Assembly: GCA_017395505.1 (NCBI GenBank)
Contig: JAFPUH010000036.1
Location: 1-46,158 of the forward strand
From: Kiritimatiellia bacterium
Lineage (GTDB): Bacteria > Verrucomicrobiota > Kiritimatiellia > RFP12 > UBA1067
DNA: 46,158 nucleotides
Direction: 5' to 3'
Part shown: one piece after another, positions 17,812 to 25,146 of the stretch
Numbering within the stretch: position 1 is the stretch's first letter
How the letters are laid out: every line of letters begins with the position of its first letter
The notes under the pieces: generated by a model
What the model was told of the DNA's origin: nothing
Database searches by the model: none
The model's input: the letters and a program-made list of their open reading frames with translations, nothing else
Position numbers and translations under genes: made by a program

Positions 17812-18923
17812 ACGAATCCGCTTCCAGCATGCTGCTGATCGGCATAGGAACTTCCGGCTGCTCGATAGCGCGCAGCGTGGCCGACTCGTTCGGCGAGAGT
17901 CTCAGGTACATCTTGGCCGACACCGACGCGAAGAGCGGCGATCTTGGAGGTCCCTTCACCCTGATAGGCAGCAACCGTCTGTCTGGTCGCGGCGCCGGCG
18001 GTGATGTGGTCGCCGCGAGGCTCGCCGCCGAAGATTCCCTCGGCTCGTTCGACACGTTGATCGAGGGCGTTCGGCTGGCGATAGTCGTGACTGCCCTGGG
18101 CGGCGGCACGGGCAGCGGCGCAACTCTCGAGGTGGTGAAGCATCTCAGCGACCGCGGCATACCGAGCTGCGTCTTCGCCACGACTCCGTTCGCCTTCGAG
18201 GGTGCGGATCGACAGCGCAACGCCCGCGGCGTGATGAACATGATCGAGGAGGCAGCCAACGCATGCTTCTTCCTGCCGCTCGACAAGCTGGTCGAAAGCG
18301 ACGACCAGACGATGGGCGACGCAATGAACAAGGCCATAAGCATAATGGCGCGCGGAATGACGCTTTTCTGGCGTCTCGCGACAAAGCCGGGCTACATAAG
18401 GCTTGATGCGGAGCGCATGCGGCACCTGATCGCCGGCTCTGGCAAGGGCCGCTTCGCCTCTGTGCTCGTACAGGGCGAAAACCGAGCCGAAAAGGCCGTC
18501 GAGGAGCTGCGCAACTCGAAGCTCCTCCTGGACAGCTCCGGTCCGGTGCGTGCGATGCTGTGCGGAGTGCTTGCCGGCGACGATCTGAGGCTTTCGGAGA
18601 TCGGCGTGATATCCGAGGGGCTAAGGCTGTCTTTCGGCGAACGCGCCGGATTCGAGCTGGCGACCGTCAACGACGAGGAAACCTTCTCGGGGCGGCTCGC
18701 AGTCGTGCTGATGCTTTTCGAATCCAACGGACGCACCGACGCCGAAGAGGAGGAGGCCGCCAAAACCAACGAGGCCGTGCGCAGGCGCCGCAAGCAAAAG
18801 GCGGTGCTCGGCACCGGGCCTACGGGACGTGGACGCTTCAACAACGCCGAGCCGACCATATGGAACGGCGAGGATCTCGATGTGCCTACCTTCATAAGGA
18901 GAAACATCAGCCTTGACTACTGA
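17808..18923 (+). CDS. ftsZ: Divergent FtsZ
   Basis: Tubulin-family protein expected to form the division ring. 371 residues. Family features seen: tubulin signature GGGTGSG (98-104), GRGAGGD (T3 loop, 60-66), TTPFAFEGADRQRNA (T5), PLDKL (T6) and a typical FtsZ C-terminal tail DLDVPTFIRR (356-365) for FtsA binding. Unusual: the N-terminal glycine loop is IGIGTSGCS instead of the GGGGGN type, T6 has Leu for the usual Asn (PNDKL), and the T7 loop reads RLDAERM where E. coli has NVDFADV, so the Asn and the second, catalytic Asp (D212 in E. coli) are replaced by Arg198 and Arg203. GGAGG precedes the ATG, which overlaps ftsA. Identity as FtsZ is firm; GTPase competence is doubtful. Confidence 0.9.
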   Translation: MNESASSMLLIGIGTSGCSIARSVADSFGESLRYILADTDAKSGDLGGPFTLIGSNRLSGRGAGGDVVAARLAAEDSLGSFDTLIEGVRLAIVVTALGGGTGSGATLEVVKHLSDRGIPSCVFATTPFAFEGADRQRNARGVMNMIEEAANACFFLPLDKLVESDDQTMGDAMNKAISIMARGMTLFWRLATKPGYIRLDAERMRHLIAGSGKGRFASVLVQGENRAEKAVEELRNSKLLLDSSGPVRAMLCGVLAGDDLRLSEIGVISEGLRLSFGERAGFELATVNDEETFSGRLAVVLMLFESNGRTDAEEEEAAKTNEAVRRRRKQKAVLGTGPTGRGRFNNAEPTIWNGEDLDVPTFIRRNISLDY

Positions 18924-20619
18924 CCGCGACGGACACATCAGGGTTCTTCCGCTTCATGTGGCGAACAAGATCGCCGCAGGCGAGGTGGTGGAGCGCCCTG
19001 CGTCCGTCGTAAAGGAGCTTGTCGAAAACGCGCTCGACGCCGGCTCGAAAAAGATCGCCATATCGGTAGTCCAGGGCGGCCGCAAGCTTGTCGCGGTTCA
19101 AGACGACGGCTGCGGAATGTGCCGCGAGGATGCCGTGCTCTCGCTCGAAAGGCAGGCGACGTCGAAGATACGCGACGTCTGCGACATAGAGAGGATAGAC
19201 ACTCTCGGATTCCGGGGCGAGGCGATTCCGTCAATCGCGTCCGTATCGCGCTTCACGCTCACGACAAGGCGGCATGACTCCGATGAAGGTACGCGCATAC
19301 AGGTGAATGCCGGCACGCTGGCTGAAGTCTGCGCGGCAGGCTGCCCGCCCGGCACCCTCGTCGAGGTTCGCGACCTCTTCTGCAACGTTCCTGCCAGGCG
19401 AAAGTTCCTTCGCGCTTACGCAACCGAGGAGAGTCACGTAAAGCAGGTGTTCACCGTGCATGCGCTGGCGCATCCGTCGGTGGCGTTCTCGCTGAATGTC
19501 GACGGACGAGAGCTATACAGGTTGGCTCCGGCAGCGAATGCCGGCGAGAGGGTCAGGGAACTCTTCGGCTCTGAGACGGCCGACAGCATGCTGCCGCTAT
19601 CGTTCGACGGATCCGTCAAGGTCGATGGCTTCATAGAGCGGCCCAACCTGTCCACCCCGACCCGCCGCGAACAGTATGTATTTGTGAACGGACGTCCAGC
19701 AACGGCTCCTTCTATCGCCTATGCGATTCGCGAGGCGTATCCGAAACGCCAGGGCGACTCGCGCCCTGCTGCGGTGATGTTCATCTCCCTTCCGCCGGAC
19801 CAGGTGGATGTCAACGTTCACCCCACAAAACGCGAGGTGAGGTTCAGGGACGGCAGCGCAGTAAAGACCGCCATAATGTCTGCGATCGAGTATGCGCTCC
19901 ACGTCCGCACAGAACCGGTTCACGTATTCACGGCGCCTACGCCTCCTCCCAAGCCGGACCCTGCGCCGTTGCCGTCTCCCGTCCCTGCTCCGGCTCCAGT
20001 AGCGGTCGAGCTGCCCTTGGCCGCAGCGGAATGCGGCGACGCCAAAGCCAAACCCTGGGCATGGTTCCGCTACCTGGCGACTACGGCTTCAGGCTATCTG
20101 CTGATCGAGACGGACGCGGGCGTCGTTACCATAAACCCACATGCCGCTCGCGAACGAATAGCGTTCGAACGCCTGAGGGACAGTGGCGTTTCCCAGTCTC
20201 TTCTGATTCCCGAGACCATCCAGCTCTCCCCGCCGGACTTCGCCCGGCTCAACTCGTGTCTTGCCGCGATAGAGTCGATGGGCTTCAAGCTGGAGCCTTT
20301 CGGACGCGACACCTTCAAGGTGGATGCCATACCGCAGATTATAGATGGCCTTTCCCCTTCTGTGGTCCTTGCGACCATAGCGAGGGATCTTGCGGACGGC
20401 TCGGGCAGGCGAATCGGAGATCGCTGGCGTGAGGACATCATCGCGAGGTCTGTGGCGAAATCTTTCGCCGGCATGTCGCTCGCTCTTACCGAGGAAGGTG
20501 CGACGAAGCTGATAGAGGAGCTCGCCGCCTGCAGAATGCCATATGTGTGCCCCCGCGGCAAGCCGACAATGATCTTCACCTCGACGCGCGAACTTAACCG
20601 CAAGTTCGCAAAAGACTGA
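18913..20619 (+). CDS. mutL: DNA mismatch repair protein MutL
   Basis: GHKL ATPase that couples mismatch recognition to strand incision. 568 residues starting at a TTG (18913) with AAGGAG 11 bases before it and an 11-base overlap with ftsZ. N-terminal ATPase motifs: KELVENALDAG (34-44), DDGCGM (64-69), GFRGEA (99-104). A Pro-rich linker (about 341-366) leads to the C-terminal dimerisation domain. The endonuclease motifs of EcoRI-type MutLs without MutH are altered: DQHAxxExxxxE is NPHAARERIAFE (408-419), ACR is intact (539-541), and CPHGRP is CPRGKP (546-551). It may therefore be a poor or inactive nickase. Confidence 0.95.
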   Translation: MTTDRDGHIRVLPLHVANKIAAGEVVERPASVVKELVENALDAGSKKIAISVVQGGRKLVAVQDDGCGMCREDAVLSLERQATSKIRDVCDIERIDTLGFRGEAIPSIASVSRFTLTTRRHDSDEGTRIQVNAGTLAEVCAAGCPPGTLVEVRDLFCNVPARRKFLRAYATEESHVKQVFTVHALAHPSVAFSLNVDGRELYRLAPAANAGERVRELFGSETADSMLPLSFDGSVKVDGFIERPNLSTPTRREQYVFVNGRPATAPSIAYAIREAYPKRQGDSRPAAVMFISLPPDQVDVNVHPTKREVRFRDGSAVKTAIMSAIEYALHVRTEPVHVFTAPTPPPKPDPAPLPSPVPAPAPVAVELPLAAAECGDAKAKPWAWFRYLATTASGYLLIETDAGVVTINPHAARERIAFERLRDSGVSQSLLIPETIQLSPPDFARLNSCLAAIESMGFKLEPFGRDTFKVDAIPQIIDGLSPSVVLATIARDLADGSGRRIGDRWREDIIARSVAKSFAGMSLALTEEGATKLIEELAACRMPYVCPRGKPTMIFTSTRELNRKFAKD

Positions 20620-20637
20620 CCGTCCGGAGCAGCACGC

Positions 20638-21249
20638 ATGGAGGTCTATTTTCTCAGACACGGCGAGACGGCCTGGAACAAGGAGCTGCGCATACAGGGT
20701 TCAACCGCCTGGACAGACCTTACGGAAGATGGCGTACGCCTGGCGGAGTCGACAATGCGCGGTTTGGCTGCGCGCGGCCTCAAGTTCGACCGCCTGTTCA
20801 CCAGCCCGTACCGACGCGCGCTGCATACCGCCAGGATAATCGGCGGTGGACTGGGCCTCGAACCGGTCGCAGACGACAGGCTGTGCGAAATATCCTTCGG
20901 TCCGTACGAGGGCACCCGATACAGCGACGGACTCTTCGCCGACGACAACATACGGGCCTGCTTCAGGAATCCTCCGGCGTATGTGGCGAGGGATGGAGCG
21001 GAATCGTTCGAGACCGTCGCCAATCGTGTGAAGGATTTCATCTACAGCGAGCTAAAGCCCCTCGCCGCGACGTGCGATCGCGTGCTCGTGGTGGCACATG
21101 GCGGAATACTTCGCACGGTCGTGGGGCTCGCCACGGGGCGCCCTCTAGCCGACTTCTGGAAAGGCCACCAGCCCAACTGCTGTGCGCACATTGCGACGCT
21201 CGACGACGAAGGTTTCTCCCTCGTCGCGCAGTCCGTCGTTTTTTCGTGA
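20638..21249 (+). CDS. Histidine phosphatase (phosphoglycerate mutase-like)
   Basis: 203-residue branch-1 histidine phosphatase. The phosphohistidine motif RHGETAWN is at 7-14 (H8 as nucleophile) and the second histidine lies in VVAHGGILR near residue 157. A YRRALHTA motif (about 60-67) is typical of the CobC/GpmB-like phosphatases. The substrate cannot be read from sequence; candidates include alpha-ribazole phosphate, 3-phosphoglycerate and other small phosphoesters. It follows mutL by 18 bases and closes the division cluster. Confidence 0.88.
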   Translation: MEVYFLRHGETAWNKELRIQGSTAWTDLTEDGVRLAESTMRGLAARGLKFDRLFTSPYRRALHTARIIGGGLGLEPVADDRLCEISFGPYEGTRYSDGLFADDNIRACFRNPPAYVARDGAESFETVANRVKDFIYSELKPLAATCDRVLVVAHGGILRTVVGLATGRPLADFWKGHQPNCCAHIATLDDEGFSLVAQSVVFS

Positions 21250-21278
21250 TTGAAACGGACGCCGCAATTTGATACACT
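21250..21278 (+). promoter_or_regulatory. Promoter of the IscU-like/GGGtGRT operon
   Basis: -35 TTGAAA (21250-21255) directly after the stop codon of the preceding gene, 17-base spacer, -10 TACACT (21273-21278) with an upstream TGA. The surrounding AATTTGATA is shared with the ddl and coaB promoters. Unlike those, a leader of about 50 bases follows before the ATG at 21334. Confidence 0.6.
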
Positions 21279-21298
21279 ATTCATCAATCTCCATTTTA

Positions 21299-21330
21299 CA
21301 ACTAAACGGAGTCACAACCAAACGGAGTCA
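21299..21330 (+). repeat. Tandem 16-base repeat in the operon leader
   Basis: Two adjacent copies, CAACTAAACGGAGTCA (21299-21314) and CAACCAAACGGAGTCA (21315-21330), differing at one base. The second copy supplies the GGAG ribosome site a few bases before the ATG at 21334; the first duplicates it upstream. Could give two ribosome docking sites or a binding site for a leader-binding protein. Confidence 0.6.
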
Positions 21331-21333
21331 ACA

Positions 21334-22026
21334 ATGGTCTATTCGACTGAGGTAGAGCACCAGTGCCCCCTTATGAAGGGGTGCAATCATGGTCCCGCCC
21401 CCATCCCGGAAGAGGGCAAGTGGGTGCAGGCAAAGCAAATCAAGGATATCAGCGGCTACACGCACGGTGTGGGCTGGTGCGCGCCCCAGCAGGGCGCGTG
21501 CAAGCTTTCGCTCAACGTGAAGAACGGTGTCATCGAGGAGGCGCTCGTCGAGACGATCGGCTGCTCGGGCATGACCCACTCCGCTGCCATGGCGAGCGAG
21601 ATACTCGTCGGCAAGACGATTCTCGAAGCCCTCAACACAGACCTCGTCTGCGACGCGATCAACACCGCGATGCGCGAGCTCTTCCTGCAGATCGTCTACG
21701 GCCGCACCCAGAGCGCGTTCTCCGACGGCGGTCTCGTGATCGGCGCCGGCCTTGAGGACCTCGGCAAGGGTCTCCGCTCGATGGTGGGCACGATGTACGC
21801 CACTAAGGCGAAAGGCCCCCGCTACCTCGAGATGACCGAAGGCTACTGCACGCGCATGGCCCTCAACAAGGACGACGAGGTCGTCGGCTACGAGTTCGTC
21901 TCGCTCGGCAAGATGACGGACTTCATAAAGAAGGGTCTCTCGCCCAACGAGGCGTGGGAGAAGGCCAAGGGTCACTACGGCCAGTTCGAAGGCGCCGCCA
22001 AGTACATCGACCCCCGCAAGGACTAA
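21334..22026 (+). CDS. IscU/NifU-like iron-sulfur scaffold family protein
   Basis: 230 residues resembling the C-rich scaffold family that is found next to GGGtGRT genes. Cysteines at 11, 17, 49, 56, 77, 106 and 172. The segment around C77 (TIGCSGMTHSAAMASEI) parallels the IscU/SufU/NifU scaffold loop where the second cluster ligand sits. A short N-terminal region (CPLMKGC, 11-17) offers an additional Cys pair. Start chosen at 21334: GGAG upstream, and the longer in-frame extension lacks coding character. Neither isc, suf nor a cysteine desulfurase is nearby, so a role in general cluster assembly is not shown. Codon use is strongly biased to C-ending codons, suggesting high expression. Confidence 0.75.
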   Translation: MVYSTEVEHQCPLMKGCNHGPAPIPEEGKWVQAKQIKDISGYTHGVGWCAPQQGACKLSLNVKNGVIEEALVETIGCSGMTHSAAMASEILVGKTILEALNTDLVCDAINTAMRELFLQIVYGRTQSAFSDGGLVIGAGLEDLGKGLRSMVGTMYATKAKGPRYLEMTEGYCTRMALNKDDEVVGYEFVSLGKMTDFIKKGLSPNEAWEKAKGHYGQFEGAAKYIDPRKD

Positions 22027-22041
22027 AAGGAGGACTTTCAA

Positions 22042-23103
22042 ATGGCAACCAAGAAGACAACCGCTCCCAAGGCCGCGCCCAAGAAGGCAGCCGCCGAGAA
22101 GCTGTTCGAAGGCTACGAGCGCCGCGAGGCCAAGATTCTCGCCGCCCTCAAGCCCTACGGAATCAAGACGATCGAGGAGTGCCGCGACATCTGCCTAAAG
22201 GCCGGTTTCGATCCCTACAAGATCGTCGAGGAAACCCAGCCCATCTGCTTCGAGAACGCAAAGTGGGCATACACCGTCGGCGCTGCGATGGCGATCAAGA
22301 AAGGCTGCGTGAAGGCCAAGGACGCCGCCGCCGAAATCGGCGTCGGTCTCCAGGCGTTCTGCATTCCAGGATCCGTCGCAGAGAACCGTCAGGTCGGCCG
22401 TGGCCACGGCAACCTCGGCGCCATGCTGCTCGACGACGCGACCGAGTGCTTCGCGTTCCTCGCGGGCCACGAATCGTTCGCGGCGGCTGAAGGCGCGATC
22501 AAGATCGCCCTCAACGCCAACAAGGTCCGCAAAACGAACCTTCGCGTGATCCTCAACGGCCTCGGCAAGGACGCCGCCTACATCATCAGCCGCATCAACG
22601 GCTTCACCTATGTGAAGACCGCGTTCAACAACAAGACCGAGAAGGTGCGCGTCGTCGAGAAGAAGCCCTTCTCGAAGGGGCCTCGCGCCGCCGTCAACTG
22701 CTACGGCGCCGACAACGTGCCGGAAGGCGTTGCGATCATGCAGCTCGAGAACGTAGGCGTCTCCATCACGGGCAACTCCACGAACCCGACGCGCTTCCAG
22801 CATCCCGTCGCGGGCACCTACAAGAAGTGGTGCATAGAGAACGGCAAGAAGTACTTCTCCGTCGCTTCGGGCGGCGGCACCGGCCGTACGCTTCACCCCG
22901 ACAACATGGCGGCCGGTCCTTCCAGCTACGGCATGACGGATACCATGGGTCGCATGCACTCCGACGCCCAGTTCGCCGGCTCCAGCTCGGTGCCTGCGCA
23001 CGTCGAGATGATGGGTCTCATCGGTATGGGCAACAACCCGATGGTCGGCGCGACCGTCGCCGTTGCTGTTGCCGTCGAGGAGAGCTTCAAGGCCAAGAAG
23101 TAA
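22042..23103 (+). CDS. GGGtGRT family protein, function unknown
   Basis: 353 residues of the family named after its motif, seen here as GGGTGRT at 277-283. A Lys/Ala-rich tail (about 2-20) precedes the conserved part. Glycine-rich stretches (GRGHGNLGAMLLDD; GLIGMGNNPMVGATVAVAVAVEE at the C-terminus) suggest nucleotide or anion binding, but no known enzyme motif is recognised. Conserved-looking cysteines include 47, 51, 69, 89, 107, 136, 220 and 264. AAGGAGG lies before the ATG, 15 bases after the IscU-like gene, and both genes share a highly biased codon use. The function should not be guessed beyond an association with an Fe-S scaffold-like partner. Confidence 0.8.
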   Translation: MATKKTTAPKAAPKKAAAEKLFEGYERREAKILAALKPYGIKTIEECRDICLKAGFDPYKIVEETQPICFENAKWAYTVGAAMAIKKGCVKAKDAAAEIGVGLQAFCIPGSVAENRQVGRGHGNLGAMLLDDATECFAFLAGHESFAAAEGAIKIALNANKVRKTNLRVILNGLGKDAAYIISRINGFTYVKTAFNNKTEKVRVVEKKPFSKGPRAAVNCYGADNVPEGVAIMQLENVGVSITGNSTNPTRFQHPVAGTYKKWCIENGKKYFSVASGGGTGRTLHPDNMAAGPSSYGMTDTMGRMHSDAQFAGSSSVPAHVEMMGLIGMGNNPMVGATVAVAVAVEESFKAKK

Positions 23104-23128
23104 GCGGTATCTCCGCCTGATGAAAAAG

Positions 23129-23160
23129 GCCGGCCCTTCCAAGGGTCGGCTCTTTTTTTG
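23129..23160. terminator. Strong bidirectional terminator
   Basis: A 9-10 base-pair GC-rich stem (GCCGGCCCTT / AAGGGTCGGC) followed on the plus strand by TCTTTTTTT and on the minus strand by CTTTTT. It separates the GGGtGRT gene from the convergent GH20-like gene, whose stop codon is 6 bases away, and should end transcripts from both sides. Confidence 0.9.
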
Positions 23161-23165
23161 TCCGC

Positions 23166-24494
23166 TCAGAAGCGAGGCAGCTTGGCGAGGGAATCGATGC
23201 GCCCGCCCTCACGCGACCTCAGGCGCCATATCCTGCCGTGCTCGTCGCGCAGCGCCCTGAGCCGCCCTTCGTCGCGGCGATGGCATGCGCAGTCTATCAG
23301 ATCGGCCATGTAGACGATCTCTTTCGCCCAGTCGTTGTGGTCGGCATACCGTTCGGCCGCGATGCGACAGCCGTGGGCGACGCCGCTTATGTCGTCCAGC
23401 ACAGCCTGCGTAAGGCCCGGGTGCCGCGAATAGCCGTGTCCGTTGGCCAGTATGTTGAAGAGCTCGGAGCCGTTCGCCTTCAGCGCACCGCCACGAAGGT
23501 ACAGCGTGCCGAGGCGCAGAAGAATCCCGCCGAGCGGAACATCCATTACGCGGTTCAGCTCGAGCTCAAGATCCATCTTGGCGGCCTTGGAGCCCGACGC
23601 AGCGAATGCACCGCCCATGATCAGCCCCGGTAGTGAAGCGGCAAGCGGCTGCCAATGTCCGTGGTCGCCCCAATCCGTCACCATATAGCCCTTCGCGCCG
23701 TTCAGCCTGCCGGCTCGTTCCGCCGCCTCCAGGTTTTCGCGCATGTTCTCGACGCGGCCTCCCAGCGAACGCCAGGCCGAAGTGCCGGGGCAGACGTAGA
23801 AGTCGAGTCCGGCGGCTCGGAACGCCGCGCAATCCCTATCGAACGGATGGTTGCCTTCGTAGCCCCAGTCGAGCGCAATCAGGTCCTTCGGCAGACGCGA
23901 TATCACCTCGGGATGCTTCAGCACGATGTCTCCCCAGAACATCGGACGCTTGCCATGCTTCCGGGCCAGGTCGCAGACCTTCAGCAGAAAGCCCAGATAC
24001 TCATCGACATCGGATATCTCGAACGTCTCGTCGCAGCCGATGTTCACGAGCGGAGAGCTGAAGTTCGGCAGCAGCTCGTCGAAGAGCGATTCCACCAGCG
24101 CGATTGACTCGGGCTTCGCCGGATCGAGCGTCGTCGGGAACTTCTTGACCGCTCCCCAGGGTGTGACGGCGCCGCCTTTAGGGAATTTGGCCAGCGGATT
24201 GTAGCGCGGCAGTGTCAGCCAGCGCTCCATATGCCCGAAGGTGTTCTGGTTCGCGACCAGCTCGATGCCCTGCATCTGGCAATAGGCGTCGAGCTTTCGT
24301 ATCTCCACCGGAGTTAGCGGATCCGCCTCCTCCCAAACCTCGGGATGGGCGGCATAGGCGAATGTGTGTTCGGTATAGAGCTGGAACTGGTTGTAACGAC
24401 ACCGCGCGAGAAGGTCGACGATCTCGCGCAGCGTCTTGAGCGTGGGCACGCGGTCGCGGCTCACGTCCAGCATGTAGCTGCGAACCTCAAACAT
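23166..24494 (-). CDS. GH20-like glycoside hydrolase, cytoplasmic
   Basis: 442-residue TIM-barrel protein related to beta-N-acetylhexosaminidases of family 20. The likely catalytic Asp-Glu pair is in LVNIGCDETFE (D155, E156), corresponding to the family motif HxGGDE, but with Asn for the His. Other family-like segments are TFGHMERW (85-92), MFWGDIV and the tryptophan-rich VTDWGDHGHWQP. There is no signal peptide and no N-terminal GH20b domain, so the enzyme should act in the cytoplasm, for instance on imported amino-sugar oligosaccharides. ATG at 24494 overlaps the nucleosidase gene by 8 bases; a TTG at 24500 is an alternative. Last gene of its operon. Substrate is unknown. Confidence 0.75.
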   Translation of the reverse strand: MFEVRSYMLDVSRDRVPTLKTLREIVDLLARCRYNQFQLYTEHTFAYAAHPEVWEEADPLTPVEIRKLDAYCQMQGIELVANQNTFGHMERWLTLPRYNPLAKFPKGGAVTPWGAVKKFPTTLDPAKPESIALVESLFDELLPNFSSPLVNIGCDETFEISDVDEYLGFLLKVCDLARKHGKRPMFWGDIVLKHPEVISRLPKDLIALDWGYEGNHPFDRDCAAFRAAGLDFYVCPGTSAWRSLGGRVENMRENLEAAERAGRLNGAKGYMVTDWGDHGHWQPLAASLPGLIMGGAFAASGSKAAKMDLELELNRVMDVPLGGILLRLGTLYLRGGALKANGSELFNILANGHGYSRHPGLTQAVLDDISGVAHGCRIAAERYADHNDWAKEIVYMADLIDCACHRRDEGRLRALRDEHGRIWRLRSREGGRIDSLAKLPRF

Positions 24495-25137
24495 GCGCAA
24501 ACAGCGCAGGCACTTCGGCGGTCAGCTTCTTGAGGCAGCGGTTGAGGTTGTCGACGTACTGTCCCGTCATCGCGCCCTTTCCGCGAACGTCGGTGACGCA
24601 CTTGAAGGCCACGCAGCGCACTCCTGCCGTCTCGCAGACATGGGCGATTGCGGCGCACTCCATATCGCGCAGCGAGCACGTGAGCACGTTGAGCAGGATA
24701 TCGTTGTCGTCGTCGCTGTCGTTGAACCGGTCGCCCGTTCCTATCGACTTGGCCGTAAGCTTGCCGGTCGTGGAGAGCGGAATGTAAGGTGTCGAACGCT
24801 CGTCGAGGGTTCCGACCATCGTGCCGTTGACGGCCGAAAGGTCGAAGTCGTACTGCACAGCGCTGTCGACCTCGTAGATGTCGGCGACCTCGATCGCAGG
24901 ATCAAGCCCTCCGGCGACGCCGATGTTGATTATCGTGTCAGCGCCGGACTGAATCGCGAACTGCGTTGCAGCCGCGGCGTTGGACTTTCCGATGCCAGAG
25001 ACCACCACGAACGTAGGCTCGCCGTTCAGCTTGCCGCGGATCACGCGACGGCCGTACTCGCGTCGCTCGAACGACTCAACCATGTTGTCGATGACGCACT
25101 GCGCCTCGTTGTCCATTGATATTACGAATGCTTTCAT
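24487..25137 (-). CDS. mtnN: 5'-methylthioadenosine/S-adenosylhomocysteine nucleosidase-like
   Basis: Nucleoside phosphorylase-fold hydrolase that removes adenine from MTA or SAH. 216 residues. Seen: NEAQ near residue 11 (catalytic Glu region), VVVSGIGKSNAAAAT, INIGVAGGLDP, RDMECAAIAHV (the MEGAAVA-type ribose-binding motif, with Cys for Gly) and the catalytic Asp in KCVTDVRGKG. AAGGAG lies ahead of the ATG. Related enzymes include futalosine hydrolase (MqnB); with the amidohydrolase upstream, a role in menaquinone synthesis cannot be excluded. Confidence 0.85.
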   Translation of the reverse strand: MKAFVISMDNEAQCVIDNMVESFERREYGRRVIRGKLNGEPTFVVVSGIGKSNAAAATQFAIQSGADTIINIGVAGGLDPAIEVADIYEVDSAVQYDFDLSAVNGTMVGTLDERSTPYIPLSTTGKLTAKSIGTGDRFNDSDDDNDILLNVLTCSLRDMECAAIAHVCETAGVRCVAFKCVTDVRGKGAMTGQYVDNLNRCLKKLTAEVPALFAHV

Positions 25138-25146
25138 CTTTACTCC

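Noticed and set aside
22195-23142. 315-residue minus-strand frame over the GGGtGRT gene
   Set aside because: High codon bias of the real gene leaves the antisense frame open; His/Arg/Val-rich product without any motif.
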